A DNA stretch of 33,380 bases from Micavibrio sp. UBA7657 (GCA_002483465.1 DLHX01000014.1:14035-47414); one strand, 5' to 3'. Shown: positions 15,078-22,771, numbered from the stretch's first letter. The notes: generated by a model from the letters alone, not told the origin. Translations and numbers: made by a program.

Positions 15078-16602
15078 TTTCCTTTTTTACCGGGGTCATT
15101 TCCCGCAAAACGCTGAATGGCAGTGATATTGCGGCGGTTCCAAATTTGTTTTCCCTGCTGAACGGCAGTTTTTTAGCGAAGGCCAGCTTCATAACCAGCC
15201 TTTTGTCCTGCAAATCGCCATTCACCCATATTCCATGCGGATTACGGATAAAATCAAAGACGGTTCCAACTGCGCTTTCGAAGCTAGTGTCAACGCCGGA
15301 CATTGCCCGCGCTTGCGCAGCGAGAACGCGTCGCTGCATTTCCAGTTCTTTAATGCGCCGTTCATAAAGCTCGATAAGGGTGTGGTCACGGGTTTCGATC
15401 AACCGCTCCATAAAACCCTCCACATCGTGCTCGACGCCATTGGCCTCACGCTCAAGGGCGGAAAGTTCGTCGGCATGAGCGGCCTTCTTTTTCGCCCAGC
15501 AGTCGCGGATAATTTCTTGGGCCAGTTCCAGAACTACATCAGAGGGCGTCATGTCCTTGAGGACGCTTTCAAACTCTCCTTCGATGAAATCACGTTTAAT
15601 GCTCTTGCCGTAACACCCACAGCCCTGTGTTTTGCAATGATAATAAGGGTATCTACCGTTGCGTCCTTTCGACCAGCTTGAGGTCATGGGCTGGTTGCAG
15701 GCTTCACAGAGAACGAAACCCCGCAGAGGGAAATCTTCGCGCAGGTCTTTCCGGTACGGGGTCTTGGCTTTTAATCCGAGACGTTCCTGAACTTTGGCAA
15801 AGGTCGCCATGTCGATGATGGCTGGATGTTTCCCCTCCCGTAGGGAGACATCCCATTCAGGAAATTCAAGGTGCCCCGTGTACATGATGCGCGAGAGCAT
15901 GGCTTTGACAATGCTCGGGTGAATCTTTCCGTTTTTCCCGGTCTTGAAGGCTCCGCTTTGGGCAAGGAAATGGGCGACATCGGTGTGGCTTTCAAAACGA
16001 CCTGATGCGAAGCCTTGAAAGGCCTCTGCAATGACAGAGGCTTTCGGATCGTCGCGCACGAGCACCTTGCCTCCGCCGGTGTCTTTTACATACTTGTAGC
16101 CGAGCGGCTGGATAAAAACCCAGTAGCCGTTAATCAGGCGAGCGCGTTGCCGGTTTTTAACCTGTTCTTTGTTGGCCTCACGCTGATACGAGGCCACTGA
16201 CATCAGCAGATCGGTAACGAGCAGTCCGTCAGGAGTGGATTTAAATTCGTGACCCGGCGACGCCAGTTTCGCTCCTCTTATTGCGACCTTGGTCTGAAAC
16301 TCGATATGGGCTTGGTGGCTGCGGGCGACGCGATTAAGATCGTCCACGATCACATAGAAGGGCTCTTTTTGCGTATCGAGAAACGCAAACATTTCCTTGG
16401 CGGCAGGGCGGTTGTCAGGGCCAAGGCTGCCCGAAACGCCTTCGTCTTTAAAAACCTTAACGACCTTGACGCCCATTCTTCTCGCGTGTTCTTCGCACCG
16501 GGTCTGCTGTGACCGCAGGCCGTCGCCTTCTCGGACCTGCTTGTCGGTCGATACGCGGCAGTAAATCACCGCTTTCACGGGTTCCGGTTTTTGCTTTGTC
16601 AT
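15010..16602 (-). CDS. Large serine recombinase (integrase) with tRNA-derived C-terminus
   Basis: The 530-residue protein has an N-terminal resolvase domain with the nucleophilic serine in VIYCRVSTDKQ (S18) and the DDLNRVARS region. Next comes a recombinase domain (about 170-270), a zinc ribbon with CEACNQPM and later CKTQGCGC (about 300-340), and a coiled coil (about 370-440). Such enzymes integrate and excise elements at short att sites without DNA repeats longer than the core. Residues up to E511 are encoded by island DNA plus the att core; the final 19 residues and stop come from the antisense strand of tRNA-Tyr. The alternative tail is preserved at 23584-23693. The start ATG lies inside the preceding small frame. 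It is the last gene of a leftward MerR-like/small/integrase set. Confidence 0.93.
   Translation of the reverse strand: MTKQKPEPVKAVIYCRVSTDKQVREGDGLRSQQTRCEEHARRMGVKVVKVFKDEGVSGSLGPDNRPAAKEMFAFLDTQKEPFYVIVDDLNRVARSHQAHIEFQTKVAIRGAKLASPGHEFKSTPDGLLVTDLLMSVASYQREANKEQVKNRQRARLINGYWVFIQPLGYKYVKDTGGGKVLVRDDPKASVIAEAFQGFASGRFESHTDVAHFLAQSGAFKTGKNGKIHPSIVKAMLSRIMYTGHLEFPEWDVSLREGKHPAIIDMATFAKVQERLGLKAKTPYRKDLREDFPLRGFVLCEACNQPMTSSWSKGRNGRYPYYHCKTQGCGCYGKSIKRDFIEGEFESVLKDMTPSDVVLELAQEIIRDCWAKKKAAHADELSALEREANGVEHDVEGFMERLIETRDHTLIELYERRIKELEMQRRVLAAQARAMSGVDTSFESAVGTVFDFIRNPHGIWVNGDLQDKRLVMKLAFAKKLPFSRENKFGTAAISLPFSVLREMTPVKKEMVEGGGFEPPYSEEGRFTVCCH
15069..15081. repeat. attL-type core (left direct repeat)
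   Basis: CTTCCACCATTTC; first nine bases are the tRNA-Tyr acceptor 3' strand plus CCA. It is identical to 23694-23706. A short identical core is what serine recombinases leave. The exact crossover dinucleotide cannot be read from sequence. Confidence 0.82.
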
Positions 16603-16750
16603 GGCGGTTTACCCCCAGCATGTATTTTTTCGTTAATAGATTTTCGACGATACACTGCAATGCCCCAATTAATTCTTTTCCTTCTTCTTCCGTTAACCCA
16701 AGACGCTCAATATATTCCTTGTAATCGGTTGCCTCGCTCGACATACACAA
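16457..16750 (-). CDS. Small protein overlapping the integrase start, unknown
   Basis: A 97-residue frame starts at 16750 (a second Met two codons in). Residues 1-46 look like a real acidic helical protein (SSEATDYKEYIERLGLTEEE, then a hydrophobic helix). The remaining half overlaps the first 146 bases of the integrase in another frame and has the Arg-rich composition of a shadow reading. It may be a genuine leader protein with an overlapping end, coupling translation to the integrase, or a shorter gene disturbed near 16600. I cannot assign a function. Confidence 0.45.
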   Translation of the reverse strand: MCMSSEATDYKEYIERLGLTEEEGKELIGALQCIVENLLTKKYMLGVNRHDKAKTGTRESGDLLPRIDRQAGPRRRRPAVTADPVRRTREKNGRQGR

Positions 16751-16829
16751 TCCATTCGATTGGCGACGAGCGCGGGGTGTCCGCTACTGCCTGCGATTTG
16801 TGAGAGCCCCGATTTTTTCGGTGGCAGAG

Positions 16830-17657
16830 TCATTTTTTTATCCTTTTTTTCTTAATTGCCGTGGCATGAACGGGCTTCCCGTTTTCGACCATGACTTTAA
16901 CTTCTCCATAACGGATGTCTTGCATGAGGTCGGCAATGCGTTGTGCCCCCTCGTGTTTTTTGACGCTTTCAATCTCGCTGACGGTGCCGCCTCTTAAATG
17001 GAGCCGAACTTCGTCCACGCCGCCTTCGCGCAGGAGTTTAAATACTTCGCGTTCTTCATCGAGCAACTCGGTCGGCGGCGATCTGGGCGGCATCAGCCTG
17101 CTGCTGCCTAAAACCTGACAGCAAAGTGTATTAAGATTAATGCGGATGTAGGGAAGATCATATCCAATCATGTAATCCGTCACTCGCAGGCTACGCAGGG
17201 TGGCAATTTCCGCCGCGCCGTCATCGAAGACAATGACGAAAACAGGCGTTGAGGGTTTTTGAAAGCACAGGGCCAGCCCCGTTTCAAATTCTATAGAACG
17301 GGCCGGTCGAAGGGTTTTGAATGTCTCGCGCAGTTTTTCAAGAGAAAGCCCGAACTGCCGTAGATCGTGCAGAACTCGCAACCAGATAAGCTCCTTGAAT
17401 GACAATTTCCGCCAGCCAGTGCCTTCTGACCGGGCATCGTCCAAAAGCCCTTCTTCTGTCCAGTGGTTGATGCTGCGGTAACTGGCGTCAGTGTCCTTGA
17501 CGGTGTATCGCTTGTCGTTGAGCAGCGTTTCCACCTCGCCCCATTGGGGATGAGAGGAAAGCTCAAGATAAACTTCGTCCATGTCAGGCGCATGAAAAAT
17601 GAAGAAAGCACCATCGTTGTTGCGGTTCTTTTTCGCGGGCTTCATCTTCGGCGTCAT
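16830..17657 (-). CDS. MerR-like winged-helix regulator of the island
   Basis: The 275-residue product has a MerR-type DNA-binding domain at about residues 50-125: YTVKDTDASYRSINHWTEEG (recognition helices), then the wing GTGWRKLSFKELIWLRVLHDL and GLSLEKLRETF. The C-terminal part (about 130-275) is not recognised; it ends in a basic tail (KKKRIKK). No metal-binding cysteine pair typical of MerR sensors is visible. It diverges from the cyclase-like gene across a 130-base region with three copies of GTATAATT, so it probably controls itself and the cyclase/HEPN operon. As it lies upstream of the integrase on the same strand, it could also regulate excision; that is inference. Confidence 0.7.
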   Translation of the reverse strand: MTPKMKPAKKNRNNDGAFFIFHAPDMDEVYLELSSHPQWGEVETLLNDKRYTVKDTDASYRSINHWTEEGLLDDARSEGTGWRKLSFKELIWLRVLHDLRQFGLSLEKLRETFKTLRPARSIEFETGLALCFQKPSTPVFVIVFDDGAAEIATLRSLRVTDYMIGYDLPYIRINLNTLCCQVLGSSRLMPPRSPPTELLDEEREVFKLLREGGVDEVRLHLRGGTVSEIESVKKHEGAQRIADLMQDIRYGEVKVMVENGKPVHATAIKKKRIKK

Positions 17658-17684
17658 CAGGTGACCTCAAGAAATGAACATTAA

Positions 17685-17730
17685 CGTATAATTCTGTATA
17701 TCAGAAAAAATTATACGCACAAGTATAATT
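17685..17730. promoter_or_regulatory. Operator-like repeats between MerR-like gene and cyclase-like operon
   Basis: CGTATAATT (17685-17693) and AATTATACG (17709-17717) form a perfect nine-base inverted repeat with a 15-base spacer; a third copy GTATAATT is at 17723-17730. Each copy includes a TATAAT-like -10 hexamer, so protein binding could occlude divergent promoters. The adjacent MerR-like protein is the obvious candidate binder. Confidence 0.6.
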
Positions 17731-17749
17731 TATAGATAAAGGGGAAGGC

Positions 17750-17776
17750 ATGGCAGGATGTTGTAAAACTCACTAA
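17750..17776 (+). CDS. Possible leader peptide of the cyclase-like operon (MAGCCKTH)
   Basis: An eight-codon frame, ATG to TAA, directly follows the best ribosome binding site in the region (GGGGAAGG at 17741-17748). It ends 9-12 bases before the GTG/ATG starts of the cyclase-like gene, which itself lacks a good site. Translation re-initiation after this leader would explain the arrangement. The site is, however, very close to this ATG, so it may be a chance frame. Confidence 0.3.
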   Translation: MAGCCKTH

Positions 17777-17788
17777 AATCAACTCGTG

Positions 17789-18646
17789 ATGACGAATCTC
17801 GATTTCAAAGAAAAATTCGTGGCCTATATCGACATTCTCGGTTTCGAGAACATGGTCGAGTCCGCAGAAGTCGGAGAAGGGCGAAGCCTCCCTGAATTGC
17901 TTGAGGTGGTCAAACAGCTCGGCACCCTCGAAAACAGGAGGGCGTTCGCGGAGGATGGCCCGCATATCTGCCCTAATGCGCCTCGCGTTCAGAAAAATCT
18001 CGATTTCAGGGTAACGCAAATATCGGACTGTGCGGTCATCTCAAGCGAGATTTCACCGGCCAGCATCGTCAATCTGGTTCATCACTGCGGGGCCGTCGTT
18101 ATAAAACTTTTGAAAAAAGGAATCCTGTGCCGGGGCTATATCACGCTTGGCCGCATTTACCACACAGACACGCAGGTAATAGGCACCGGATACATGCAGG
18201 CGGCGAAGCAGGAGCGCAAGGTCGTCGCGTTCAGCACCGATCCACAGGACGAGGGAACGCCTTTTATCGAGGTCGATCAGGCAGTATGCGATTACGTTGC
18301 AAAATGCGGCGACGCCTGTGTTCAGGAAATGTTTGCTCGTCAGGTCGAAACTTCCGGCCCGGTGACGGCGATTTTTCCTTTTAAAAAGCTGGTTCGTATG
18401 TACGGCATCGCCACGCAGCTCATTCTCGCTGAAAAGCGCAAAGAGGCCGTTCAAAATTTGCGCGGGCAGATCGGCCACCTTAAAAGCCGTGTTCTGGCGA
18501 ACGCTAACGAGGGCAATCCCACGGCCATGAAAAAAATACAGCATTATGTCGCCGTACTGGATCAACAACTCGCCGTGTGCGACGAAGTTGATGATGACAT
18601 CGACTGGCTGGAATCGCCGTTCCCGGCGCGGAGACGGCTAACATGA
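17789..18646 (+). CDS. Class III nucleotide cyclase-like protein, putative defence component
   Basis: The 285-residue product aligns by eye to the class III adenylyl/guanylyl cyclase fold. YIDILGF (residues 13-19) matches the first metal-binding motif with D15. QISDCAVIS (77-85) matches the second metal-binding aspartate (D80). RGYITLGRIYH (115-125) matches the glycine-containing strand pair, and GTGYMQAAKQER matches the region that in cyclases holds the Asn and Arg stabilising the transition state; here those positions look substituted, so activity or substrate is uncertain. Residues 190-285 are a helical extension. No membrane segment or receptor domain is present, so it would be cytosolic. 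The gene overlaps the HEPN-like gene by 4 bases. A GTG one codon upstream is an alternative start. The fold assignment is mine, from motifs only. Confidence 0.6.
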   Translation: MTNLDFKEKFVAYIDILGFENMVESAEVGEGRSLPELLEVVKQLGTLENRRAFAEDGPHICPNAPRVQKNLDFRVTQISDCAVISSEISPASIVNLVHHCGAVVIKLLKKGILCRGYITLGRIYHTDTQVIGTGYMQAAKQERKVVAFSTDPQDEGTPFIEVDQAVCDYVAKCGDACVQEMFARQVETSGPVTAIFPFKKLVRMYGIATQLILAEKRKEAVQNLRGQIGHLKSRVLANANEGNPTAMKKIQHYVAVLDQQLAVCDEVDDDIDWLESPFPARRRLT

Positions 18647-19410
18647 AACCTGCTCCAGCCCCGAACCACGCGAATGATCCGAAAAAGGAGCTTGAAAAGG
18701 CCCGCCGCATCGCGGAAATTCTCGAACAAAACGTCTATCAGGCCTCATGGTACGCCGCCTTGTATGAGCGCGTGGTTTTCAATCCCGACATCGGAAAATC
18801 TTTCGGAAGGTCCTACGCGGCGTGGGGGGTTGTTAAATGCCAAGAGGCTCTGCACGACGCCTTGGTTTCGGCGGTGATCCGCATCATCAGGGGCGACGGC
18901 GACAACACGGCGTCTCTTTCCACGTTAATAAAAATTGTAAAGAAGCCGGAAATTATAAAACTTCTCGAAGATGAAAGTTTGCAGGCCGCAGAGAGGGTGG
19001 ATACTAAGTTTATGTTTCCGCAGGATTTGCACGAAGAGACTATTAAAAGCCTGCGGGCAGATCATAAAGAGAGACGTAAAAAAGGAGCCGTCGAGAACCT
19101 GCATAAACATATTCGTGCGCTTGACGAAATGGCACGAAAGATTCAAAGCGATCATCAACACGCGAACGTCAACAGCTACCGTAATACGACCGTTTCGCAT
19201 CAGGCCATAGAAATAGACCCTAAAAAGCATAAACAGGCGAAATATGGAGACGCGCCCGATTTGTTGAAAAAACTATACCCTGTCGTGGATTTGTGCGTCG
19301 CGTTGGTGACGGGCGTATCGACCGATTTTGAATATCATGCAGAAGAAGCGCAGCGTTGCGCTGGTGATTTCTGGGAACGCGCGGCCCACATAAAGACGAA
19401 AAAGCGATAG
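18643..19410 (+). CDS. HEPN-like protein (AbiU2-type), candidate RNase effector
   Basis: The 255-residue, almost entirely helical protein shows the pattern ALYERVVFNPDIGKSF...YAAWGVVKCQEALHDALV near residues 39-75, resembling the AbiU2-like HEPN family. RNTTVSH at 180-186 fits the HEPN catalytic motif R-x4-6-H, which in active members cuts RNA. It ends in a basic tail. HEPN proteins are frequent toxins in abortive infection and toxin-antitoxin systems. Its start overlaps the cyclase-like stop (ATGA), which means coupled translation and a shared job. The obvious hypothesis is that the cyclase-like partner controls it, by a small molecule or by direct contact. A non-catalytic HEPN role is also possible. 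Confidence 0.6.
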   Translation: MKPAPAPNHANDPKKELEKARRIAEILEQNVYQASWYAALYERVVFNPDIGKSFGRSYAAWGVVKCQEALHDALVSAVIRIIRGDGDNTASLSTLIKIVKKPEIIKLLEDESLQAAERVDTKFMFPQDLHEETIKSLRADHKERRKKGAVENLHKHIRALDEMARKIQSDHQHANVNSYRNTTVSHQAIEIDPKKHKQAKYGDAPDLLKKLYPVVDLCVALVTGVSTDFEYHAEEAQRCAGDFWERAAHIKTKKR

Positions 19411-19456
19411 TCTTTCTTGCAGCAAATTATTGATAAATAAGCACTTAAGATAAATC

Positions 19457-19486
19457 TTCACAAAACATTAAGAAAAAAGCTATATT
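19457..19486 (+). promoter_or_regulatory. Probable promoter of the 94-residue/RelA-SpoT-like pair
   Basis: TTCACA and TATATT are 18 bases apart within a very AT-rich gap of 109 bases, ending 33 bases before the first start codon. Confidence 0.5.
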
Positions 19487-19519
19487 ATTATTGAAACCTG
19501 AAAAGATCAAAACTTAGAA

Positions 19520-19804
19520 ATGCAAGCAAAAATGACCACCGTGCAGGAAGAGCAATACGAGTATTTTTACAATGGCGTTTGGCCTATCCGTGCAACACGC
19601 GGACATTCTGGAACTTTTATTGGAACTGAAACACCTGATGTTGAAACTGGAAAGTTAGAAATAAATATGCACTGGCTTCACAAAGTTGGGCATGACGCCA
19701 GTGGCGACCTAGAAATAATCACCAAAGATCAATTTGAAGACCTGTGTAAAAAAATTTACGCTCAAAAAAAAACTAAGCCGGATACACCAAATCCGGCGGT
19801 GTAG
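19520..19804 (+). CDS. Small protein of 94 residues, unknown, possible partner of the RelA/SpoT-like protein
   Basis: I do not recognise this product. It is hydrophilic, with aromatic residues at the N-terminus (EEQYEYFYNGVWPIRATRG), a His/Asp-rich middle, and a Lys-rich C-terminal helix. No signal peptide or membrane segment is visible. A second in-frame ATG lies four codons on. It shares a direction and a 60-base gap with the next gene, and the AT-rich promoter is upstream of both, so it could be the neutralising partner of that putative toxin. This is inferred only from position. Confidence 0.6.
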   Translation: MQAKMTTVQEEQYEYFYNGVWPIRATRGHSGTFIGTETPDVETGKLEINMHWLHKVGHDASGDLEIITKDQFEDLCKKIYAQKKTKPDTPNPAV

Positions 19805-19864
19805 AAAACAAGAATAAAAAATACTGTCACTTAAAGGCAGCGATTTAAAAAACAGGGTGTATGA

Positions 19865-21334
19865 ATGGGAGAGGGCGTAAAACGGCCCCAACCTGATTTA
19901 TCGTTCGACGATCTGCATAAGCAGGCGCAGGAGTCCATGCCCCTGCTAGAACGATCCGCGCAAAACCTTCTTGATCGTTTGAAAGCCCAAAATTCTGAAC
20001 TGTTCAAGGATGTCATCTTCGAGATGGGACCGCTTAAAACTCGCGAGAGGGCATTAGTAAAAATAGAAAAAGATTACGGAAGCGATCCACGGGAAATAAA
20101 AGACCTCGTGCGCGGACGCTTCGTTGTCGATACGCCGGAACAAATTGCCGCATTGAAAAAAGCCCTTCTGGAAGAAAGGGACATAGATTCCATGAAGGAT
20201 AAATATGAGCGGCCTTCATCAGATACAGGCTATCGGGACTTAAACACAAAAGTCGCTCTTGAAAACGGACATATTGCAGAAATTCAAATTCAGCAGCGCG
20301 ATATGCTCCGTGTAAACAAGCCTACACATAATTTGATGGAACAAAGACAAGACATCATTCGCCAAGCGGCATCTGAGACGAGAATGTTATCGCCAGCAGA
20401 AGAAAATTTGAAAAATACAATAGAAAGCCAAGCCAAAGAACTTCACGCCGCCGCCGCCCATGACGGTCATCTGGATGAACTTTTAAAACCGGAACTACGG
20501 GAAAAGTTTTCTTACAAAGGCCCTCTCGACGCGGAAGGCAGCGCCCTTGGGAAACTGGCTGAAAAATTCAGCGATATTGGCAAAAAAGGTGGCGTCGTTG
20601 CAGGCATTGCACTCGGCACATTATCCGGCGTATTTACGCTGACGGCGGGCGGAACAAAGGAACAGGCCGCGAAAGCCGTTTATGAAACTGCCGTTCCTTA
20701 CGGGGAAACGCAGATCGACCTTGCCAAGGGTGATACGAAGGCTGCGGCGCGGTCGGCCACAGTTGAAACAGCCTCCAATCTCGGTTCTCTGGGCGGCGCT
20801 GCTGCCGGAGCTGTGACGGGCGCGGCCATTGGCTCTGTTATTCCTGTTATTGGCACGGCGGCAGGAGGCGTGGTTGGCGGCATTGTGGGCGGAATCAGCG
20901 GCGGCGTTGTTGTAAGCAAAGCATCGGAATACATGATCGACCATTATGAAGAGATTAAGGGTAAAGCCCTCCATGTTTCCCATGACGCCGTGGCGAAACT
21001 GACCGCCGCCACGCAGGAAGTCAAAAGCCTTCTGGGGTCTACATGGGACCTACTGGCCGGGAATAAAAAGCCGGAACTGGATATGCAGACAGCTTTTAAC
21101 AAACTGCCCAATGCCGTAAAACAGGATATGCCGCCAGAAGTCGCGTCGCTGATAGAGATAAAAAAATCACCTGCGTTGTTTGAAAAGCAATTCAAGGAAT
21201 TGAAGGCACATGGCGGACTGGATGAAGTTGCGGGTTATATCGAGAAACATCTCCTGTCCCCTGCGCTAGCGACAGAGCCAGTAACAAGTAACGCTGCCGC
21301 ACTCACCGTTCGCACAGCTACCTTAAATTTATGA
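19865..21334 (+). CDS. RelA/SpoT-like nucleotidyltransferase with glycine-rich membrane segment
   Basis: The 489-residue product has a synthetase-type RelA/SpoT domain at about 40-165: KTRERALVKIEKDYG, then REIKDLVRGRFVVD (D80), DTGYRDLNTKV (121-131) and IAEIQIQQ (138-145). These correspond to the ATP/GTP-binding and catalytic motifs, with GYRDLN in place of the usual GYRSIH. No HD hydrolase or ACT/TGS domain is present, so it is a small-alarmone-synthetase-like or toxin-type enzyme (known members pyrophosphorylate GTP/ATP or tRNA). After a helical linker there is a hydrophobic stretch at 241-262 and a striking Gly/Ala-rich segment at 308-350 resembling glycine zippers of pore-forming or membrane-translocating proteins. 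The start ATG has AGGG upstream. Its stop almost touches the stop of the converging DUF6804-like gene. Confidence 0.78.
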   Translation: MGEGVKRPQPDLSFDDLHKQAQESMPLLERSAQNLLDRLKAQNSELFKDVIFEMGPLKTRERALVKIEKDYGSDPREIKDLVRGRFVVDTPEQIAALKKALLEERDIDSMKDKYERPSSDTGYRDLNTKVALENGHIAEIQIQQRDMLRVNKPTHNLMEQRQDIIRQAASETRMLSPAEENLKNTIESQAKELHAAAAHDGHLDELLKPELREKFSYKGPLDAEGSALGKLAEKFSDIGKKGGVVAGIALGTLSGVFTLTAGGTKEQAAKAVYETAVPYGETQIDLAKGDTKAAARSATVETASNLGSLGGAAAGAVTGAAIGSVIPVIGTAAGGVVGGIVGGISGGVVVSKASEYMIDHYEEIKGKALHVSHDAVAKLTAATQEVKSLLGSTWDLLAGNKKPELDMQTAFNKLPNAVKQDMPPEVASLIEIKKSPALFEKQFKELKAHGGLDEVAGYIEKHLLSPALATEPVTSNAAALTVRTATLNL

Positions 21335-21336
21335 AT

Positions 21337-21825
21337 TTAATTTTTCTGATCTTTCTCTACCCGTTTCCGAGATACGAACGTCGCCCGCAGTCTATTCGTC
21401 GGCAGAGAATCCTTTTCTGATTTTATCTCGTAACCCTGTGCTCTTAATCTGCTATCAAATTCCTTGGCGGCTTTCGCAAGGGGTGTTTCCGGCGGACTCA
21501 GCGGCGCAGGAGCGGTATGCCCTTGATAAGCCCTGTATGCTGCGTATCCGAATAAAACCCCGCAGGCAGCGTCTATTGCCATCCAAACCTCTTTTGTCAT
21601 GTGAATGGGCGCGATGGGGTTGAACAAGATGGCCACCACCACCCAAATCCACGGCCATGCGCTTTTGTCGCCAGCGTTCAGGAGCCGGTAGCAGTTGATT
21701 CCAGCGCACCCGCATACGACGATCCGCACGAAGTTGTAATACCCGTAGGGCATGGAGGCGACCGATAGAAAAAGCAGGGCGGCGGCAAAAGCCATGACTT
21801 TGTAGGGTATAGGGAAATTATTCAT
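21337..21825 (-). CDS. DUF6804-like small membrane protein
   Basis: The 162-residue product has four hydrophobic segments (about 9-25, 30-45, 56-70 and 82-98). It carries the motifs MPYGYYNFVRIVVC and LFNPIAPIHMTKEVWMAID, which I associate with the DUF6804 family of small membrane proteins; the role is unknown. The C-terminal 60 residues are cytosolic and charged. Its start overlaps the CpXC gene stop by 4 bases, so the two are a coupled pair. Confidence 0.65.
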   Translation of the reverse strand: MNNFPIPYKVMAFAAALLFLSVASMPYGYYNFVRIVVCGCAGINCYRLLNAGDKSAWPWIWVVVAILFNPIAPIHMTKEVWMAIDAACGVLFGYAAYRAYQGHTAPAPLSPPETPLAKAAKEFDSRLRAQGYEIKSEKDSLPTNRLRATFVSRKRVEKDQKN

Positions 21826-22727
21826 CCGACGCCTTTAATGTTTTCCTGAATCTGCTCAAAGTCCGCTTTGGCTTCTTCTTCCGTGATGAAACCGGATTTT
21901 ACCAGTTCCTCGATGGATTTTCTAAAAACCTTCCTATATCCCTGACCTTCACCGGACAATGTTCCTCTGTAAATATGATACTGGCCGCATGACAGGGCAT
22001 TGCCGGATGATTTAGAAATTAGCAGTAAAGCAAGATCGGACGGATTCCATTTATCCACGGAGATTGAATGAACCGTGTTTTCTTTTTCGCGGACTATAAT
22101 ACTGCGTACCTCTGTAAAAATTTTGTTAGCGGCGAGCGAATCATAAATGCCATCGCTTTCAAACTTTGGGCGCAGGGAAGTCAGCGCATCGAGACTCTCT
22201 GTTACTTCACGGGATTTTTGAAATTTTCCCAAAAGCTTGCCGAAGAATTTTTTAATGGCCTCACCCTGTTTCTTCTGTTTATTTCTCTGCTCAAGGTAGG
22301 TAACAAATCCAGCCATCTTTTTCTGCATTTCAGGCGAGACATTAACCGGCGCGGCCTGCTGTGGCGCGGACGCCTCCATCTCAAGCAGTTTTCTTTTGAA
22401 GGCTTCCCAGTCTGAAATTCGGGGAGCCTTGGCATAGAAGCTGTCCGGCCCCATGTGCTTGCGATAATCGGCAACATCCTTGTCGATCTGGGGATCGGGA
22501 TATGGTTCGTACCAGAGGGCAAATCCGCGCTTAACATTCGTGCAGAGGAACGGAAATTCGAGACGCTGATGAAACTTGCACTTGGGGCAGGTCATGGCGT
22601 TGATTTCGTTATTCAAGACCAGCGCCTTGTTTTCAGGATTCTCCACCCACAGGCTCCGATATAATTGCATCGGAAATACATGGGCGCACTGTGGGCAGGT
22701 TATATTCGCGCCTAATTTTTTGCTCAT
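21822..22727 (-). CDS. CpXC domain zinc-binding protein
   Basis: The 301-residue product begins with a CpXC domain: CPQC at about residues 10-13 and CPKC at 47-50, followed by FPFLCTN, a likely zinc site. Residues 120-180 are polar and helical; the C-terminal third is an unrecognised alpha/beta domain ending in an acidic helix. CpXC proteins are of unknown function. It is 13 bases downstream of an intrinsic terminator and a structured leader, so its expression may depend on read-through; the ribosome binding site AGGA sits between terminator and start. It is coupled with the DUF6804-like gene. Confidence 0.75.
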   Translation of the reverse strand: MSKKLGANITCPQCAHVFPMQLYRSLWVENPENKALVLNNEINAMTCPKCKFHQRLEFPFLCTNVKRGFALWYEPYPDPQIDKDVADYRKHMGPDSFYAKAPRISDWEAFKRKLLEMEASAPQQAAPVNVSPEMQKKMAGFVTYLEQRNKQKKQGEAIKKFFGKLLGKFQKSREVTESLDALTSLRPKFESDGIYDSLAANKIFTEVRSIIVREKENTVHSISVDKWNPSDLALLLISKSSGNALSCGQYHIYRGTLSGEGQGYRKVFRKSIEELVKSGFITEEEAKADFEQIQENIKGVG

Positions 22728-22740
22728 GCCAAAATCCTAT

Positions 22741-22771
22741 AAAAAAAGCCACCAGAGTGTCCTCTCTGGTG
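22741..22771 (-). terminator. Intrinsic terminator immediately upstream of the CpXC gene
   Basis: On the minus strand CACCAGAG and CTCTGGTG form a perfect eight-base stem with a six-base loop, followed by GC and seven T. It ends 13 bases before the CpXC start codon. It can terminate the structured RNA, or serve as the off-switch of an attenuated leader. Confidence 0.85.

Noticed and set aside
19775..19800. Terminator between the 94-residue gene and the RelA/SpoT-like gene
   Set aside because: The GCCGGAT/ATCCGGC hairpin lies within coding sequence and lacks a following T-run.
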